A stretch of 64,000 nucleotides of DNA, from the NCBI GenBank assembly GCA_913043205.1, contig CAJWLF010000008.1:1-64000 (forward strand), written 5' to 3'. The stretch's first letter is position 1, and the number at the start of each line of letters is the position of its first letter. The notes beneath the pieces were generated by a model. The model was not told where the DNA came from, searched no databases, and was given only the letters and a program-made list of their open reading frames with translations. The DNA is from an uncultured Chloroflexota bacterium. Lineage in GTDB: Bacteria; Chloroflexota; UBA11872; VXNJ01. The position numbers were made by a program, and so were the translations under genes. Below are positions 46,950 to 56,997 of this stretch, in pieces.

Positions 46950-48050
46950 TTGGCGAGTAAGGTAAGGGTTGGAATAATCGGGTGCGGACCAAAGGGTGCG
47001 CAGGTTATGTATGCTCCAATATGGCGTTATCTGCGAGATATTGAATTAAAGGTAGTCTGGGATCCCAATTCAAATAATGCCCAAAAGCTTTGCCAATTAA
47101 TTGGTGAGGGCAAAGTAGTTGCAAATCTTGAAGCAATTTGGGGTTCGGACATAGACGCTGTGATTATTTCTTCGCCTGTGTGGGCTCACGCCACACAGGC
47201 GATTACGGCACTTCAGAACGGGTTCCACGTGTTCTGCGAAAAGCCTATGGCAAGGTCTGTGCAGGAATGCAGAGGGATGATCAATGCTGCGAACAACAAT
47301 GGGAAAGTTCTCATGATTGGGTTCATGAAGCGATATGACAAGAGCTTTCTAAAAGCCGCAGAGATGCTTAGGGCTGGTGATTTGGGCAAACTTATTGAAG
47401 TACGTTGTGATTGGTCCTTCAGCTCACCACGGATTGAACGCGTGGAAGGTAGCCGTGAGATGCCGGAAACTTGGGGAGGAGTGTTTCAAGACCATGGTAG
47501 TCATACGATTGATCTATGCCGATGGTGGTTGGGTGACGTAATCCATCTAAGTGGTGAAATTCAAGTGGTCGACCCAACCCGTACTGTAGAAGATCATGCA
47601 TCTGCAGTTATGCGACATGTTTCTGGTGGAACTAGCGTACATACAATCTCTCGAGTTCGGCATGGTCCAGTTGTTGAAAAATATGGTTTAGTGGGTACGG
47701 AAGCTACGTTGGAAATTCAATTCAATCGTAGCTTTAGCTACATATCTACAGATCCGTTTCATATGGAGCTGTATTCGTCTAATGGAGAACAACGTGATGT
47801 TACCGTCCATAATCTGCCTAACCTAGACGATGAAATCAAAAACAACGGCAGGTATACACGTGAATTGCAGCACTTTGTTGATTGTATAAATGGTGGCACG
47901 GAACCCATCACCTCGGGCATCGATGGGCTGCGAGCTATCGAGGCTGTAACTGCTGTATTCTATTCTTCTTGGGCTGGAAGAAAAATCAAGATGCCGTTTT
48001 CGGAGGAATTTGATTTTCGGAAAACTTTTGACGACACTCGTGGTGCTTAA
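46950..48050 (+). CDS. Gfo/Idh/MocA family oxidoreductase
   Basis: VRVGIIGCGPKGAQVMYAPIWRY...HVFCEKPMARSVQECRGMINAANNNGKVLMIGFMKRYD...GGVFQDHGSHTIDLCRWWLGDV. Confidence 0.93.
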   Translation: MASKVRVGIIGCGPKGAQVMYAPIWRYLRDIELKVVWDPNSNNAQKLCQLIGEGKVVANLEAIWGSDIDAVIISSPVWAHATQAITALQNGFHVFCEKPMARSVQECRGMINAANNNGKVLMIGFMKRYDKSFLKAAEMLRAGDLGKLIEVRCDWSFSSPRIERVEGSREMPETWGGVFQDHGSHTIDLCRWWLGDVIHLSGEIQVVDPTRTVEDHASAVMRHVSGGTSVHTISRVRHGPVVEKYGLVGTEATLEIQFNRSFSYISTDPFHMELYSSNGEQRDVTVHNLPNLDDEIKNNGRYTRELQHFVDCINGGTEPITSGIDGLRAIEAVTAVFYSSWAGRKIKMPFSEEFDFRKTFDDTRGA

Positions 48051-48074
48051 AGAGCATGCTGAAGGTGGACTTAT

Positions 48075-49823
48075 ATGAATGGTGCTGACGTCCTGGTCGA
48101 TGCTTTGGAACGACATGGGGTTGAGTATGTGTTTGGAATCCCTGGGCATGGGAATACGAACATTCTTGATGCTCTAATTGAATCAAACATTGAATTCAAG
48201 CTTGTTCGTCATGAGCAAGCTGCTGCCCATATTGCAGATGGGTATGCTCGGGTGACTGGCAAGGTTGGCGTATGTTGCGCTTCTGTTGGCCCTGGGGCAG
48301 CCAATTTGATAATGGGCCTTGGAACGGCGATGTCTACTTCTAGTCCAGTTATGGCCATAATAGGATCCCCGATCAAGGGTTGGTTAGGAAGAGGGCAGCT
48401 CCAAGAGACTTCTAGGCCTGACAGTTCAAATTCGGATCAAGCCTTTACTCAGATGCTCCAACCTGTGACAAAACGGGTTTGGTCGACATGGGAGCCAAGT
48501 ATGATCCCATCTGCTGTTAGGAAAGCGTTTACAACGGCAAAAGTTGGTCGCCCGGGCACGGTTGCAATTGAGATTCCATGGGATGTGCAGTCAGAGCAGT
48601 GTGATGTTGTATACGAGCTACCAGACGCGTTTGCTTATTCTAGTCGTGAACGGGCTGGTCGCAAGGAAACTAATGACGCTGCAGAACTTCTTGTAGAGGC
48701 TGAATTACCTGTGATCATGGTAGGAAATGGGGTTCGAATATCTGATGCTGGGGCTGCTGTGATAGATCTGGCTGAGGCTCTTGGTGCGCCAATATCCAGT
48801 TCCTTTGTTGGCAAGGGATCGGTGCCAGAGGACCATCCCTTATGTGTGGGTATGTCCGGATGGCTCGGGCACCCTATAGCGCATGAATTAATCCGCGAAC
48901 ACGCTGATTTGATTCTCGCTGTTGGCTATCGCTTTTCAGATCAATCTACAAGCTGGTGGACTGAAGGCCTGCCTTTTGTGAAGGAAAATCGAATAGTTCA
49001 GATTGACTCAGAGGTTCGTGAAATGGCTCGCGCATATCCAGTAGAAATCGGTCTGGTAGGTGACGCACGGGCTATTCTAGAGGACCTGCTTGCTGAAGTG
49101 AATAGGCTAGGAGGGCGCACAAAGGCTGATAGGTCTAGAACAACAATATCTACGGCAAAAGATAAATTTGAGTTAGAGCTAACATCGCCAGACTTGGTGC
49201 CAATGCAACCATTACTGATAACTCAACAAGTTAGAGACGTGCTACCTGCGGCTTCAATACTTAGTGTTGATACTGGAAATCACGCTCACTATTTTTCTTG
49301 TTACTATCCGATTCTCGAAGGCGGGTATTTTTTAAACCCTGGTGGTTGGACTCCTATGGGATGGGGCCCGACAGCGATAATTGGAGCCAAGCTTGCGCGG
49401 CCTGATTTGCCTGCCGTATCAGTCACTGGTGATGGTGGCTTTCTTATGGTATGCCAAGAAGTTGCAACGGCTGTTGAATGGGAACTGCCGGTGATATGGC
49501 TTGTCTACAATAACCAGAGCCTAGGTGCAATCAGGGATGGACAGAAGGCTGACTTTGGTAATCGAATCACTGGGACGGAATTCAAGGTGCCAGTGGACTT
49601 TGCTGCGATGGCTCGCTCTATGGGGGCTGAGGGAATACGTATAGAGCATCACGACCAGGTGAAACCAGCTCTTCAACAGGCTCTTGATTGTGACAAGCCT
49701 TGTGTGATTGACCTTATCGTCGACCCTAACGCTAAACACCCGCCAGTTGCGGGGTCCTGGTATGAGCCGGGTAGAGCGGAACCAGCGCCTAAGCCTAGAG
49801 GATCTGAACGTCTTTATACCTAG
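48075..49823 (+). CDS. Thiamine-diphosphate-dependent enzyme, acetolactate synthase large-subunit-like
   Basis: GADVLVDALERHGVEYVFGIPGHGN, VRHEQAAAHIADGYARVTGKVGVCCASVGPGAANL, VTGDGGFLMVCQEVATAVEWELPVIWLVYNNQSLG (canonical GDG...NN). Confidence 0.93.
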   Translation: MNGADVLVDALERHGVEYVFGIPGHGNTNILDALIESNIEFKLVRHEQAAAHIADGYARVTGKVGVCCASVGPGAANLIMGLGTAMSTSSPVMAIIGSPIKGWLGRGQLQETSRPDSSNSDQAFTQMLQPVTKRVWSTWEPSMIPSAVRKAFTTAKVGRPGTVAIEIPWDVQSEQCDVVYELPDAFAYSSRERAGRKETNDAAELLVEAELPVIMVGNGVRISDAGAAVIDLAEALGAPISSSFVGKGSVPEDHPLCVGMSGWLGHPIAHELIREHADLILAVGYRFSDQSTSWWTEGLPFVKENRIVQIDSEVREMARAYPVEIGLVGDARAILEDLLAEVNRLGGRTKADRSRTTISTAKDKFELELTSPDLVPMQPLLITQQVRDVLPAASILSVDTGNHAHYFSCYYPILEGGYFLNPGGWTPMGWGPTAIIGAKLARPDLPAVSVTGDGGFLMVCQEVATAVEWELPVIWLVYNNQSLGAIRDGQKADFGNRITGTEFKVPVDFAAMARSMGAEGIRIEHHDQVKPALQQALDCDKPCVIDLIVDPNAKHPPVAGSWYEPGRAEPAPKPRGSERLYT

Positions 49824-49943
49824 ATATGGGGCCTCCAAATGCTCCGGGATCAAATCAGTTGAACATGCGAATTCGACAAATGCTTAAGCACGTTACTAGA
49901 CTCGACTTGGATTGTCTTATTGTAATGGCACTGTGAGGTCTGT

Positions 49944-51413
49944 ATGAATGTTGTGTTCATAATGAATGATACTTGGCGATACGATTATGTTGGTGCTAAT
50001 GGGAATGATTGGATCCACACGCCAGTACTTGATCAATTTGCTGCAGAGAGTGCTGTGTTTGACCGAAGTTATATCGGATCATTTGCGACTATTCCGACCA
50101 GGCATGATTTGATGAAAGGGCGATTTGGTGAGCCGTTACATAGATGGCAACCATTACAATGGGATGCACTAACCATGCCAGAAGTACTTCGGGAAAATGG
50201 TGTGGTTACTATGTTGATAAATGACACTCCACATATGATCAATTATGGCTATGGTTTCGATCGTCCGTTTCATTCCTGGGAAATGATTCGTGGCAACGAA
50301 GTAGATCGTTCTCGTACTGACTGGTTTCCTACCTGGAGGATCGAGGATGCTGAAAAATTTCGCACAAACTCTCATATGGCGACTTACCATCGTCAGACTA
50401 TGAACAGGTCCCTTGAAGAAGAATACTTTGCGCCATTGGTTATGAAGGCAACGTGCGATTGGCTGGAGCGTAATGTTGGGCACGACCAATTTTTCTTATG
50501 GGTTGATTCATTTGATCCTCATGAACCGTGGGATCCTCCGCAACACTACGTCGATATGTACGCACCAGACTTTACTGGCACTTCTGTTTATTGGCCGCGA
50601 TATGGTCGCTCTGCGGAATTTCTTACTGAAGAAGAACAGACTCACATAAGAAACCTATTTGCTGCTGAATGTACTATGTGCGATTCCCATATTGGACGAG
50701 TACTGGAGAAAATTGACAACCTTGGCATGAGGGACAACACGGTTGTCATCATAATGTCTGATCACGGGCATTATTTTGGTGAACATGGGCTTCAGAGTAA
50801 AACTGGACCTCTCTATGAGGAAGTTTCCCACCAGATTCTCATGATTCGCCATCCTGATGGAATCGGTGCAGGTGAGCGTATTCAATCTCTCGTTCAATCA
50901 CCTGATGTAGCAGTTACGATTATGGATATGTTTGGAATTACTCCTCCAAAACAAATGGATGTACAGGGGCACTCCCTATTGCCACTGATGACAGGTAAAT
51001 TGGATTCTGTTCGAAACACTGCAGTATCAGGGGGATATCCGTTCTTTGTGCCAGAAACTGGAAGTGACAACAATCAGGGAATTTTTATGAACAAAGGATG
51101 GACATCTCTGACTGCGACTGGCCCAGAATGGTCGCTGATCGACTTTCCTGATAGGGATCTGTGGGAGCTGTATTATCTTCCGGACGATGTTGGAATGACT
51201 AGGAATTTAATTGAGGATAATCCGGGAGAAGCAGAGAGGCTGCATGGACATGTAATTCAATTTTTGGAGGGCAACAAAGCACCTAACTGGATGCAGAATC
51301 TTTGGAAAAATGGCCCTGTTGGAGTAGAACCGCCTGCGAGAGACAAATTTCTTGAACTAGTTCGTAAGAAAGGAATGCCTCATGCGACGCCGCTGGATGG
51401 AAGTATCCTTTGA
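49944..51413 (+). CDS. Sulfatase-superfamily hydrolase with Thr at the formylglycine position
   Basis: VVFIMNDTWRYDYVGANG...SFATIPTRHDLMKGR (TxPxR instead of C/SxPxR)...VVIIMSDHGHYFGEHGLQSKTGPLYEEVSHQILMIRHP. Confidence 0.88.
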   Translation: MNVVFIMNDTWRYDYVGANGNDWIHTPVLDQFAAESAVFDRSYIGSFATIPTRHDLMKGRFGEPLHRWQPLQWDALTMPEVLRENGVVTMLINDTPHMINYGYGFDRPFHSWEMIRGNEVDRSRTDWFPTWRIEDAEKFRTNSHMATYHRQTMNRSLEEEYFAPLVMKATCDWLERNVGHDQFFLWVDSFDPHEPWDPPQHYVDMYAPDFTGTSVYWPRYGRSAEFLTEEEQTHIRNLFAAECTMCDSHIGRVLEKIDNLGMRDNTVVIIMSDHGHYFGEHGLQSKTGPLYEEVSHQILMIRHPDGIGAGERIQSLVQSPDVAVTIMDMFGITPPKQMDVQGHSLLPLMTGKLDSVRNTAVSGGYPFFVPETGSDNNQGIFMNKGWTSLTATGPEWSLIDFPDRDLWELYYLPDDVGMTRNLIEDNPGEAERLHGHVIQFLEGNKAPNWMQNLWKNGPVGVEPPARDKFLELVRKKGMPHATPLDGSIL

Positions 51414-51558
51414 ATTGTTTATCGGAATACGCTACATCGGGATTCTAGCCCTGTGAATTTTGATCCGGGACCGATTTCTTAGCAAAAACAGTTCTGTTTG
51501 AAGGTTGCCGCCGTTCGCTAAAGCTGATCCAGCTGCTCCGCCTGGCGTTACTTCAGGG

Positions 51559-52040
51559 TTAACGAGGCCGTTGTTGGAGCATATCGCCTAGCGCACGAAT
51601 GTGTTCAGGTCCGGTGCCACAACAGCCGCCGATCACCTGGGCACCAAGGTCTAGCCATTTGGCTGCCTCGCAGGCATAGGTGGCCTCAGACATAGGACCG
51701 TATATCCATTCTGGGTCCTCCCACCGCCCAGAATGTGCGTATGTTCCAAGGTGCCCCGACCAGTGTTCAACAACGATTTTGAAGCTCTTTTCAATGGCTT
51801 TCACGTCGGTATGCATGATTGATATCAGGTCGATATCCTCTTCCGCCACGGCGTCTACACCCTCTGCAAGCGGTATGCCGTCCAGCAATTTCACAGAGCC
51901 GTCGGGGTCAACACGAGTAGAAAACCCGACCCAAACTGGCAAGCCCGAACGTTGCGCCGCTCGATCTCGGTGCCGGTTGCCCCATCGATCAAGACTACTC
52001 CACCGGTGTCTAGCTCGGATTTAAGGTCGCTATAGTTCAT
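51559..52040 (-). pseudogene. Homocysteine S-methyltransferase pseudogene (internal deletion + frameshift)
   Basis: Frame A MNYSDLKSELDTGGVVLIDGATGTEIERR (family N-terminus), then frame B AAQRSGLPVWVGFSTRVDPDGSVKLLDGIPL...QVIGGCCGTGPEHIRAL (family C-terminal half with GGCCGT Zn motif). Middle of protein missing. Confidence 0.8.
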
Positions 52041-52077
52041 CTTGCTGCCGCATTAGGTTTGATCCGTCTCTCCAAAT

Positions 52078-53355
52078 CTATGATTTCATAATTTCGATTT
52101 GCTCAGACATAAGCTGTGTAACAAAACTCTGGAGCTGATTTTCTAGACTTGCCGCCCAGAAATGAGTAGTGCTGGATTCACCTACATTATCTTTATCGAC
52201 AGTTTCTTCACCGAGAGAAAGCACACTATCTTCTGAAAACAAGTTAATGTTGTTTCCGGTAATAACGTTCTTTTTGGACGCCTTATCCTCATAAATTCCA
52301 TATTTCATGGGCGGACATACTTGCCAGTTGAAAATGCTGTTTCCGGTAACAGCGTAACCGTGCGTGTCTATCATATTGATGCCGTTAAATGGTTCAAAAT
52401 CTTCGGGTAATAGTTCGGATGAAGTTCCATTGACTACCGGTAATTCAGAGTTCCAGCTTCCGGTGTCAATGATCTCATTTCCGACTATCGTGCCCCATCG
52501 TGCGTTATTAGTAATTATTCCATGTTCGGTATGCCAGCAAAATATGTTGCTTGATAGGTTGAATTCGTGCGACTCTTCAACGACGACTGCCGGTCCGGTG
52601 ATTTGAAAAGTGCGACAGCCTGATATTAAGACACTATTGCTGGTTTTGTGTATGTGGAATGCGATGTCATGCGTTTGGTACACAGTGCATGCCACAATGT
52701 TGGCGACTGTTGTTTCATTTAGCTCAATGCCTTTGCCTCCTCCAAAAATAGTGCAATTGCTCACAAGGTTTGGCACACAGAACCCGGCCCGTGTGAATTG
52801 CCAGGTCGATGTGGAGACGGATCCTGACCCTAGATCCCTCTCAGCCACGAAGCACTTGTTGTTGTGTAGTGCAACGTTGGCCTTGCCATTTCCGGCAAGG
52901 CTGCAACCGCGAATTTCACACAAGAAGCAATGGTTTTTCATTAATATGCCGTAATCGGCGAATCCTATACAGATCAAATCACGCACGGAACAGTTTCCAC
53001 AATAATCCAGGATGATTCCTGTTTTGGCATTCCTATTTGGCCCGGCGACAATTCGCATGTCTGCAATGGATACGCCGTTGATACCTTCGCACACAAGACC
53101 TGCATAATGGTTTGCAATGAGTCGCGTGCCACGCCCTACACCCCTCAACGTGATGTTATTGGTCAATTGGATTGGACGATCCAATGTAAAGTCACCGTTT
53201 TCCAGTAACACTTGACCACCGTTACCTTGGAATTGATCGATAGCGTGCTCGATAACTGAGGCGGCACTGTCTGATTCATGCAAAATTTTACGACTTATGT
53301 TGCCGATAGCCCTATATATTTGGTTGTCGGCAACTACCAATATGCTCTCATTCAT
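52078..53355 (-). CDS. Right-handed parallel beta-helix repeat protein
   Basis: IDQFQGNGGQVLLENGDFTLDRPIQLTNNITLRGVGRGTRLIAN...GILMKNHCFLCEIRGCSLAGNGKANVALHNN...GNEIIDTG...VTGNNINLF: pectate-lyase-like repeats. Confidence 0.82.
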   Translation of the reverse strand: MNESILVVADNQIYRAIGNISRKILHESDSAASVIEHAIDQFQGNGGQVLLENGDFTLDRPIQLTNNITLRGVGRGTRLIANHYAGLVCEGINGVSIADMRIVAGPNRNAKTGIILDYCGNCSVRDLICIGFADYGILMKNHCFLCEIRGCSLAGNGKANVALHNNKCFVAERDLGSGSVSTSTWQFTRAGFCVPNLVSNCTIFGGGKGIELNETTVANIVACTVYQTHDIAFHIHKTSNSVLISGCRTFQITGPAVVVEESHEFNLSSNIFCWHTEHGIITNNARWGTIVGNEIIDTGSWNSELPVVNGTSSELLPEDFEPFNGINMIDTHGYAVTGNSIFNWQVCPPMKYGIYEDKASKKNVITGNNINLFSEDSVLSLGEETVDKDNVGESSTTHFWAASLENQLQSFVTQLMSEQIEIMKS

Positions 53356-53443
53356 AGCATGTCTTCCTTTGTGAAATTTGACCTATTTTGTCATGATCTG
53401 CATTTGAGCTTAATGTAGCTGCATGGTATCTAACTGAAATAAT

Positions 53444-54592
53444 CTATCGAAAAGTCTTTGCAAACTCTCGTATGTCATCTATCAGTAAGTTGGGTTGCTC
53501 AAGGGCGGCAAAATGACCACCACGGGGCATCTCAGTCCATTGAGTTACGTTGTAGACACGCTTAACATAGGAACGAGGTGGCCAAGACAGGATCTCCTTT
53601 GGGAACAACGCTGCTGCTGTAGGCACCTCGACACGCTTGCCCTCTTGAGACAATATGCGGCCGCCTTCTTCGCGTCGCCCGTAATATATCCAAGAAGCAG
53701 TATTGAAAGTGCGTGTTACCAAGTAGACCATTATGTTGGTCAGCATCGAATCTTTGCTATGAACACTCTCAAGATCATCCCCATCTATGTCTGACCAGGA
53801 GCGGTATTTCTCTGTAAGCCAAGCGGCAACTCCGACAGGGCTGTCCATCATTGCATAGCTTAGGGTCTGTGGTTTAGTTGCTTGCTGAGTTCGATATCCA
53901 TTCTCCGTCAACTGTTCACGTTCAAATTCAATAGCCCAAGCTTCTTCTTCTGCACCAACTGGGCCGTCCGGATGGCGCATAGTCATAATATTTATGTGAA
54001 TACCACAACAAGAGTTAGCGTGGTTCAATCCAAGCCAGCTCGAAATGGCCCCTCCCCAGTCTCCGCCTTGGGCAAGATATCTGTTGTATTGCAAAGTATT
54101 TGTCATTAATTCATCAAACATGGAGGCCATCTTTCTAGGTCCGATCGGTCGTGCGGGCGGGCCCGAGAAGCCAAATCCAGGGAGTGATGGTGCGACTACA
54201 TCAAATGCGTCATCTGCACTACCGCCGAAGCGCTCAGGGTGGGCTAAGGGGTCTATGATGTCGAGGAATTCGACTACTGATCCAGGCCAGCCGTGTGAAA
54301 TGATCAGAGGCAATGGGGATGGCCCGCTTCCTTTCTCGTGAATAAAATGTAAGTCAATACCGTGAATAGGGGTAGTGAACTGTGAGAAACGATTGATGCT
54401 TCGTTCCTGCTTTCGCCAGTCGAATTCATTGATCCAATATGCACAGAGTTCCTTCATGTAGTCTAGATTGGCCCCATATTCCCACCCACCGTCATCAGGC
54501 ATCTCATGCCATGGGAAATCTGCGACTCGTTTGCGGATTTGACCTAATGTGCGCTCTGGGACGTCTAGATGAAAAGATTTCATTTGGTTCAT
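53444..54592 (-). CDS. Epoxide hydrolase (EHN domain) family alpha/beta hydrolase
   Basis: FPWHEMPDDGGWEYGANLDYMKELCAYWINEFDWRKQERSINRFSQFTTPIHGIDLHFIHEKG...LIISHGWPGSVVEFLDIIDPL...QGGDWGGAISSWLG. Confidence 0.93.
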   Translation of the reverse strand: MNQMKSFHLDVPERTLGQIRKRVADFPWHEMPDDGGWEYGANLDYMKELCAYWINEFDWRKQERSINRFSQFTTPIHGIDLHFIHEKGSGPSPLPLIISHGWPGSVVEFLDIIDPLAHPERFGGSADDAFDVVAPSLPGFGFSGPPARPIGPRKMASMFDELMTNTLQYNRYLAQGGDWGGAISSWLGLNHANSCCGIHINIMTMRHPDGPVGAEEEAWAIEFEREQLTENGYRTQQATKPQTLSYAMMDSPVGVAAWLTEKYRSWSDIDGDDLESVHSKDSMLTNIMVYLVTRTFNTASWIYYGRREEGGRILSQEGKRVEVPTAAALFPKEILSWPPRSYVKRVYNVTQWTEMPRGGHFAALEQPNLLIDDIREFAKTFR

Positions 54593-54695
54593 ATAAGACT
54601 CAAACTTTTCGATCTATCAATGGTGTTTCTAAATGGCTGAATTCGCTCTGTAGACAAGGTGGTCGCGGTCATGAAGTGAGTTGTCTTCTTGGTTT

Positions 54696-56909
54696 TCAAT
54701 CAACAAATGTTACAGAAACCCCGTCAGGGACCTGTAATCCTATAGGTTCAGTCAGGGATTCAATTGAGAGGGTTCCTGTTTCTGGAGTTTCGGAATGCAA
54801 TACTAGTGTTCCTAGGCCCCATTGTTCTGCTGTTATCACTCCTAGAGGAGTTTCCCATCTCAACGGGGTAGGTTCGTCCAGGGGGTTCACTGCGATCCAA
54901 GTATTTTTAGTGGAATCCGATTCCTGATTGATTAGCCACATAGGCTGTGGATTCGTCGCAAGGATAGTATTCCCTAGATGCAGATTTCCGCTATCTCCTT
55001 GCATTGCAATGGGAGATGTAAGAGATGGAGGCGAGTATATGTCGCCATTGAATTTACGTTCGCCGGGTTCAGTGTTCCATAAGTCATAGTCGATAGATAA
55101 CTCTTCCCCGTCGTTGCTGAAGACTACATGACGCATATATTCGGAATCCACACTGTCTTCAATAACAGATTGATGCAGGTGCACTAAGAATGAGTCTGCA
55201 GATTCATAGTCTGTCTGCTCAACTATCTCTACAACATAGCCCGCCCTTATGTTCCCTTTCCAAAACGCTCCCTTTAGTGAAGCGTAGTCCCAAAAGCGTT
55301 TGGCTGGGCCACGATAATTGTAGATTGTTAACCATAACTCACCATTCGGACCCTGTTCGAGTACGATTGGGGCTTCGTGTCCCAAGCAGCTATGTTCTAA
55401 GGGCTTAATACCTACGTATATTGATCCATCTGCTATCACAAGCCAGTCATCCTCAGCTACTTTCTGTGGTAAATCCTTCGTAGCTATGCGTCGGTCGTTA
55501 AGCCAAATCTCGTCAATAGCTTTTGCGTCAGGAAAGACGATCACAGTTTTTAGTGAGGACACTAGATCGTGCTGTGGTTGCAGTGAGTACAGAGCGATGG
55601 ATTTGTTTTTGAGTTGGGCCCCAGCAAAATTTCCCTGGTCAAAGAAAGAGTTTGGAGGACGATCGGGTGCTGGGCTGATAGTACCGAAATGCTGATCATT
55701 TACTACGTATCGAGAGTACATCATTCCCCACTTACCAGGACTGTTAGGACGGGAGTAGTGCGCAATCAAATAATTTGATTGGTGCTCTATGTAGAAATCT
55801 TCCTGACCAATACTGTAAGTTTGGCTGGCTGTGCCGAGTACGTAAGACTTGGTGCCGTAAGTAGTAAGGTCTGTCCCTTCCTTGCGGTTTGCTGTTTCCT
55901 TTATCTCATAAGGCATGAACTGTTGTTGCTGATTTATCCAATATGGTACGAATTCTGGTAGCCAATGGTCTGTCATGGCCAACTCTAAATTGGACGGCAA
56001 CTCCGTATCTGTAGGCCGACCATATGGGCCGGATTCAAGTGCCCAATTCCAACCTGTTTGGCTCCAGATCAAGTCTTTTACTACCCCTTTCCCAGACATT
56101 AGCGAGTCCCAATAGCAACGGCAATAAGGACCACCAAGTTGGTTGGTTGGACGATGTATATGTAGCACTAAATGAAGCCAGAAGCGTTCGTACATAATGC
56201 GGGCTTGCAGGCAAATTCTTGGATCTTTCAGATGTTGGTTAATGACCGCTAAGGCGGATAGATCAATGCCTCCATATGACGGACTATTGTATTCGTGTGG
56301 GGCCCCAGACTGTACTGTGAATCGAACCCATTCATCCCACCGTGCTTTACCTAATGTTTGAAAATATTCATCATCGAGCCACTGTCCTCCGACGAGCAAC
56401 GAATAAAGGGCCATTATGTGAATATTGGTGTAAGTGGGCGCCACATTCATTCGATCTTGTTCTTCAAGCGCCATATGGACGCACTCGCGGCACTTGGAAA
56501 TTAGCTGAGGAGAAAGTTGGGCGTCATGTTCTATTAGGATTGGAAGTAGAAAACGGAGGTAAAATTGAACAGCATTCAGGTCAATCACTTCAATATCATC
56601 GTACAGCCATCTAAAGTTACCTCTGTGGGGATGGTGAGGGCTACATTCCTGGCACTCGAGAACTCTTGCGATAATGGCTTCTGCTTGAGCTACAGAGTTT
56701 TCATCACCAATGCGCATTAGTGCCTGAGCGAGGCACAAGGAAAACCTTGCGTCATAGCTCATGGGACGGTCATCCATAGCTCTTGTCATGCCGTGCCATG
56801 TGGGTCCCACTAGGTTATGTTCTGGATGATAGTTGTTTTGAGAATTTGCCAGGCCCCTTTGGAACATTGCCGTTAGTCTGGTTGCCTGAGCCAAATTATC
56901 CGATTGCAT
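54696..56909 (-). CDS. Large uncharacterised protein, possible alpha/alpha-toroid carbohydrate-active enzyme (737 aa)
   Basis: Intact long ORF; helical aromatic-rich N-terminal ~350 aa (GNFRWLYDDIEVIDLNAVQFYLRFLLPILIEH; EYNSPSYGGIDLSALAVINQHL), beta-rich C-terminal half. Assignment tentative. Confidence 0.6.
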   Translation of the reverse strand: MQSDNLAQATRLTAMFQRGLANSQNNYHPEHNLVGPTWHGMTRAMDDRPMSYDARFSLCLAQALMRIGDENSVAQAEAIIARVLECQECSPHHPHRGNFRWLYDDIEVIDLNAVQFYLRFLLPILIEHDAQLSPQLISKCRECVHMALEEQDRMNVAPTYTNIHIMALYSLLVGGQWLDDEYFQTLGKARWDEWVRFTVQSGAPHEYNSPSYGGIDLSALAVINQHLKDPRICLQARIMYERFWLHLVLHIHRPTNQLGGPYCRCYWDSLMSGKGVVKDLIWSQTGWNWALESGPYGRPTDTELPSNLELAMTDHWLPEFVPYWINQQQQFMPYEIKETANRKEGTDLTTYGTKSYVLGTASQTYSIGQEDFYIEHQSNYLIAHYSRPNSPGKWGMMYSRYVVNDQHFGTISPAPDRPPNSFFDQGNFAGAQLKNKSIALYSLQPQHDLVSSLKTVIVFPDAKAIDEIWLNDRRIATKDLPQKVAEDDWLVIADGSIYVGIKPLEHSCLGHEAPIVLEQGPNGELWLTIYNYRGPAKRFWDYASLKGAFWKGNIRAGYVVEIVEQTDYESADSFLVHLHQSVIEDSVDSEYMRHVVFSNDGEELSIDYDLWNTEPGERKFNGDIYSPPSLTSPIAMQGDSGNLHLGNTILATNPQPMWLINQESDSTKNTWIAVNPLDEPTPLRWETPLGVITAEQWGLGTLVLHSETPETGTLSIESLTEPIGLQVPDGVSVTFVD

Positions 56910-56997
56910 TGTTACTCCTGAGATATTCTTCGCTCTACCATGTATGTATTACGATAGATAAGGATAATGAATAATCCAAATCACCTAAGGTGGATTT

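Noticed and set aside
52078-53355. Beta-helix protein as a phage tailspike
   Set aside because: No phage genes nearby; neighbours are catabolic enzymes.
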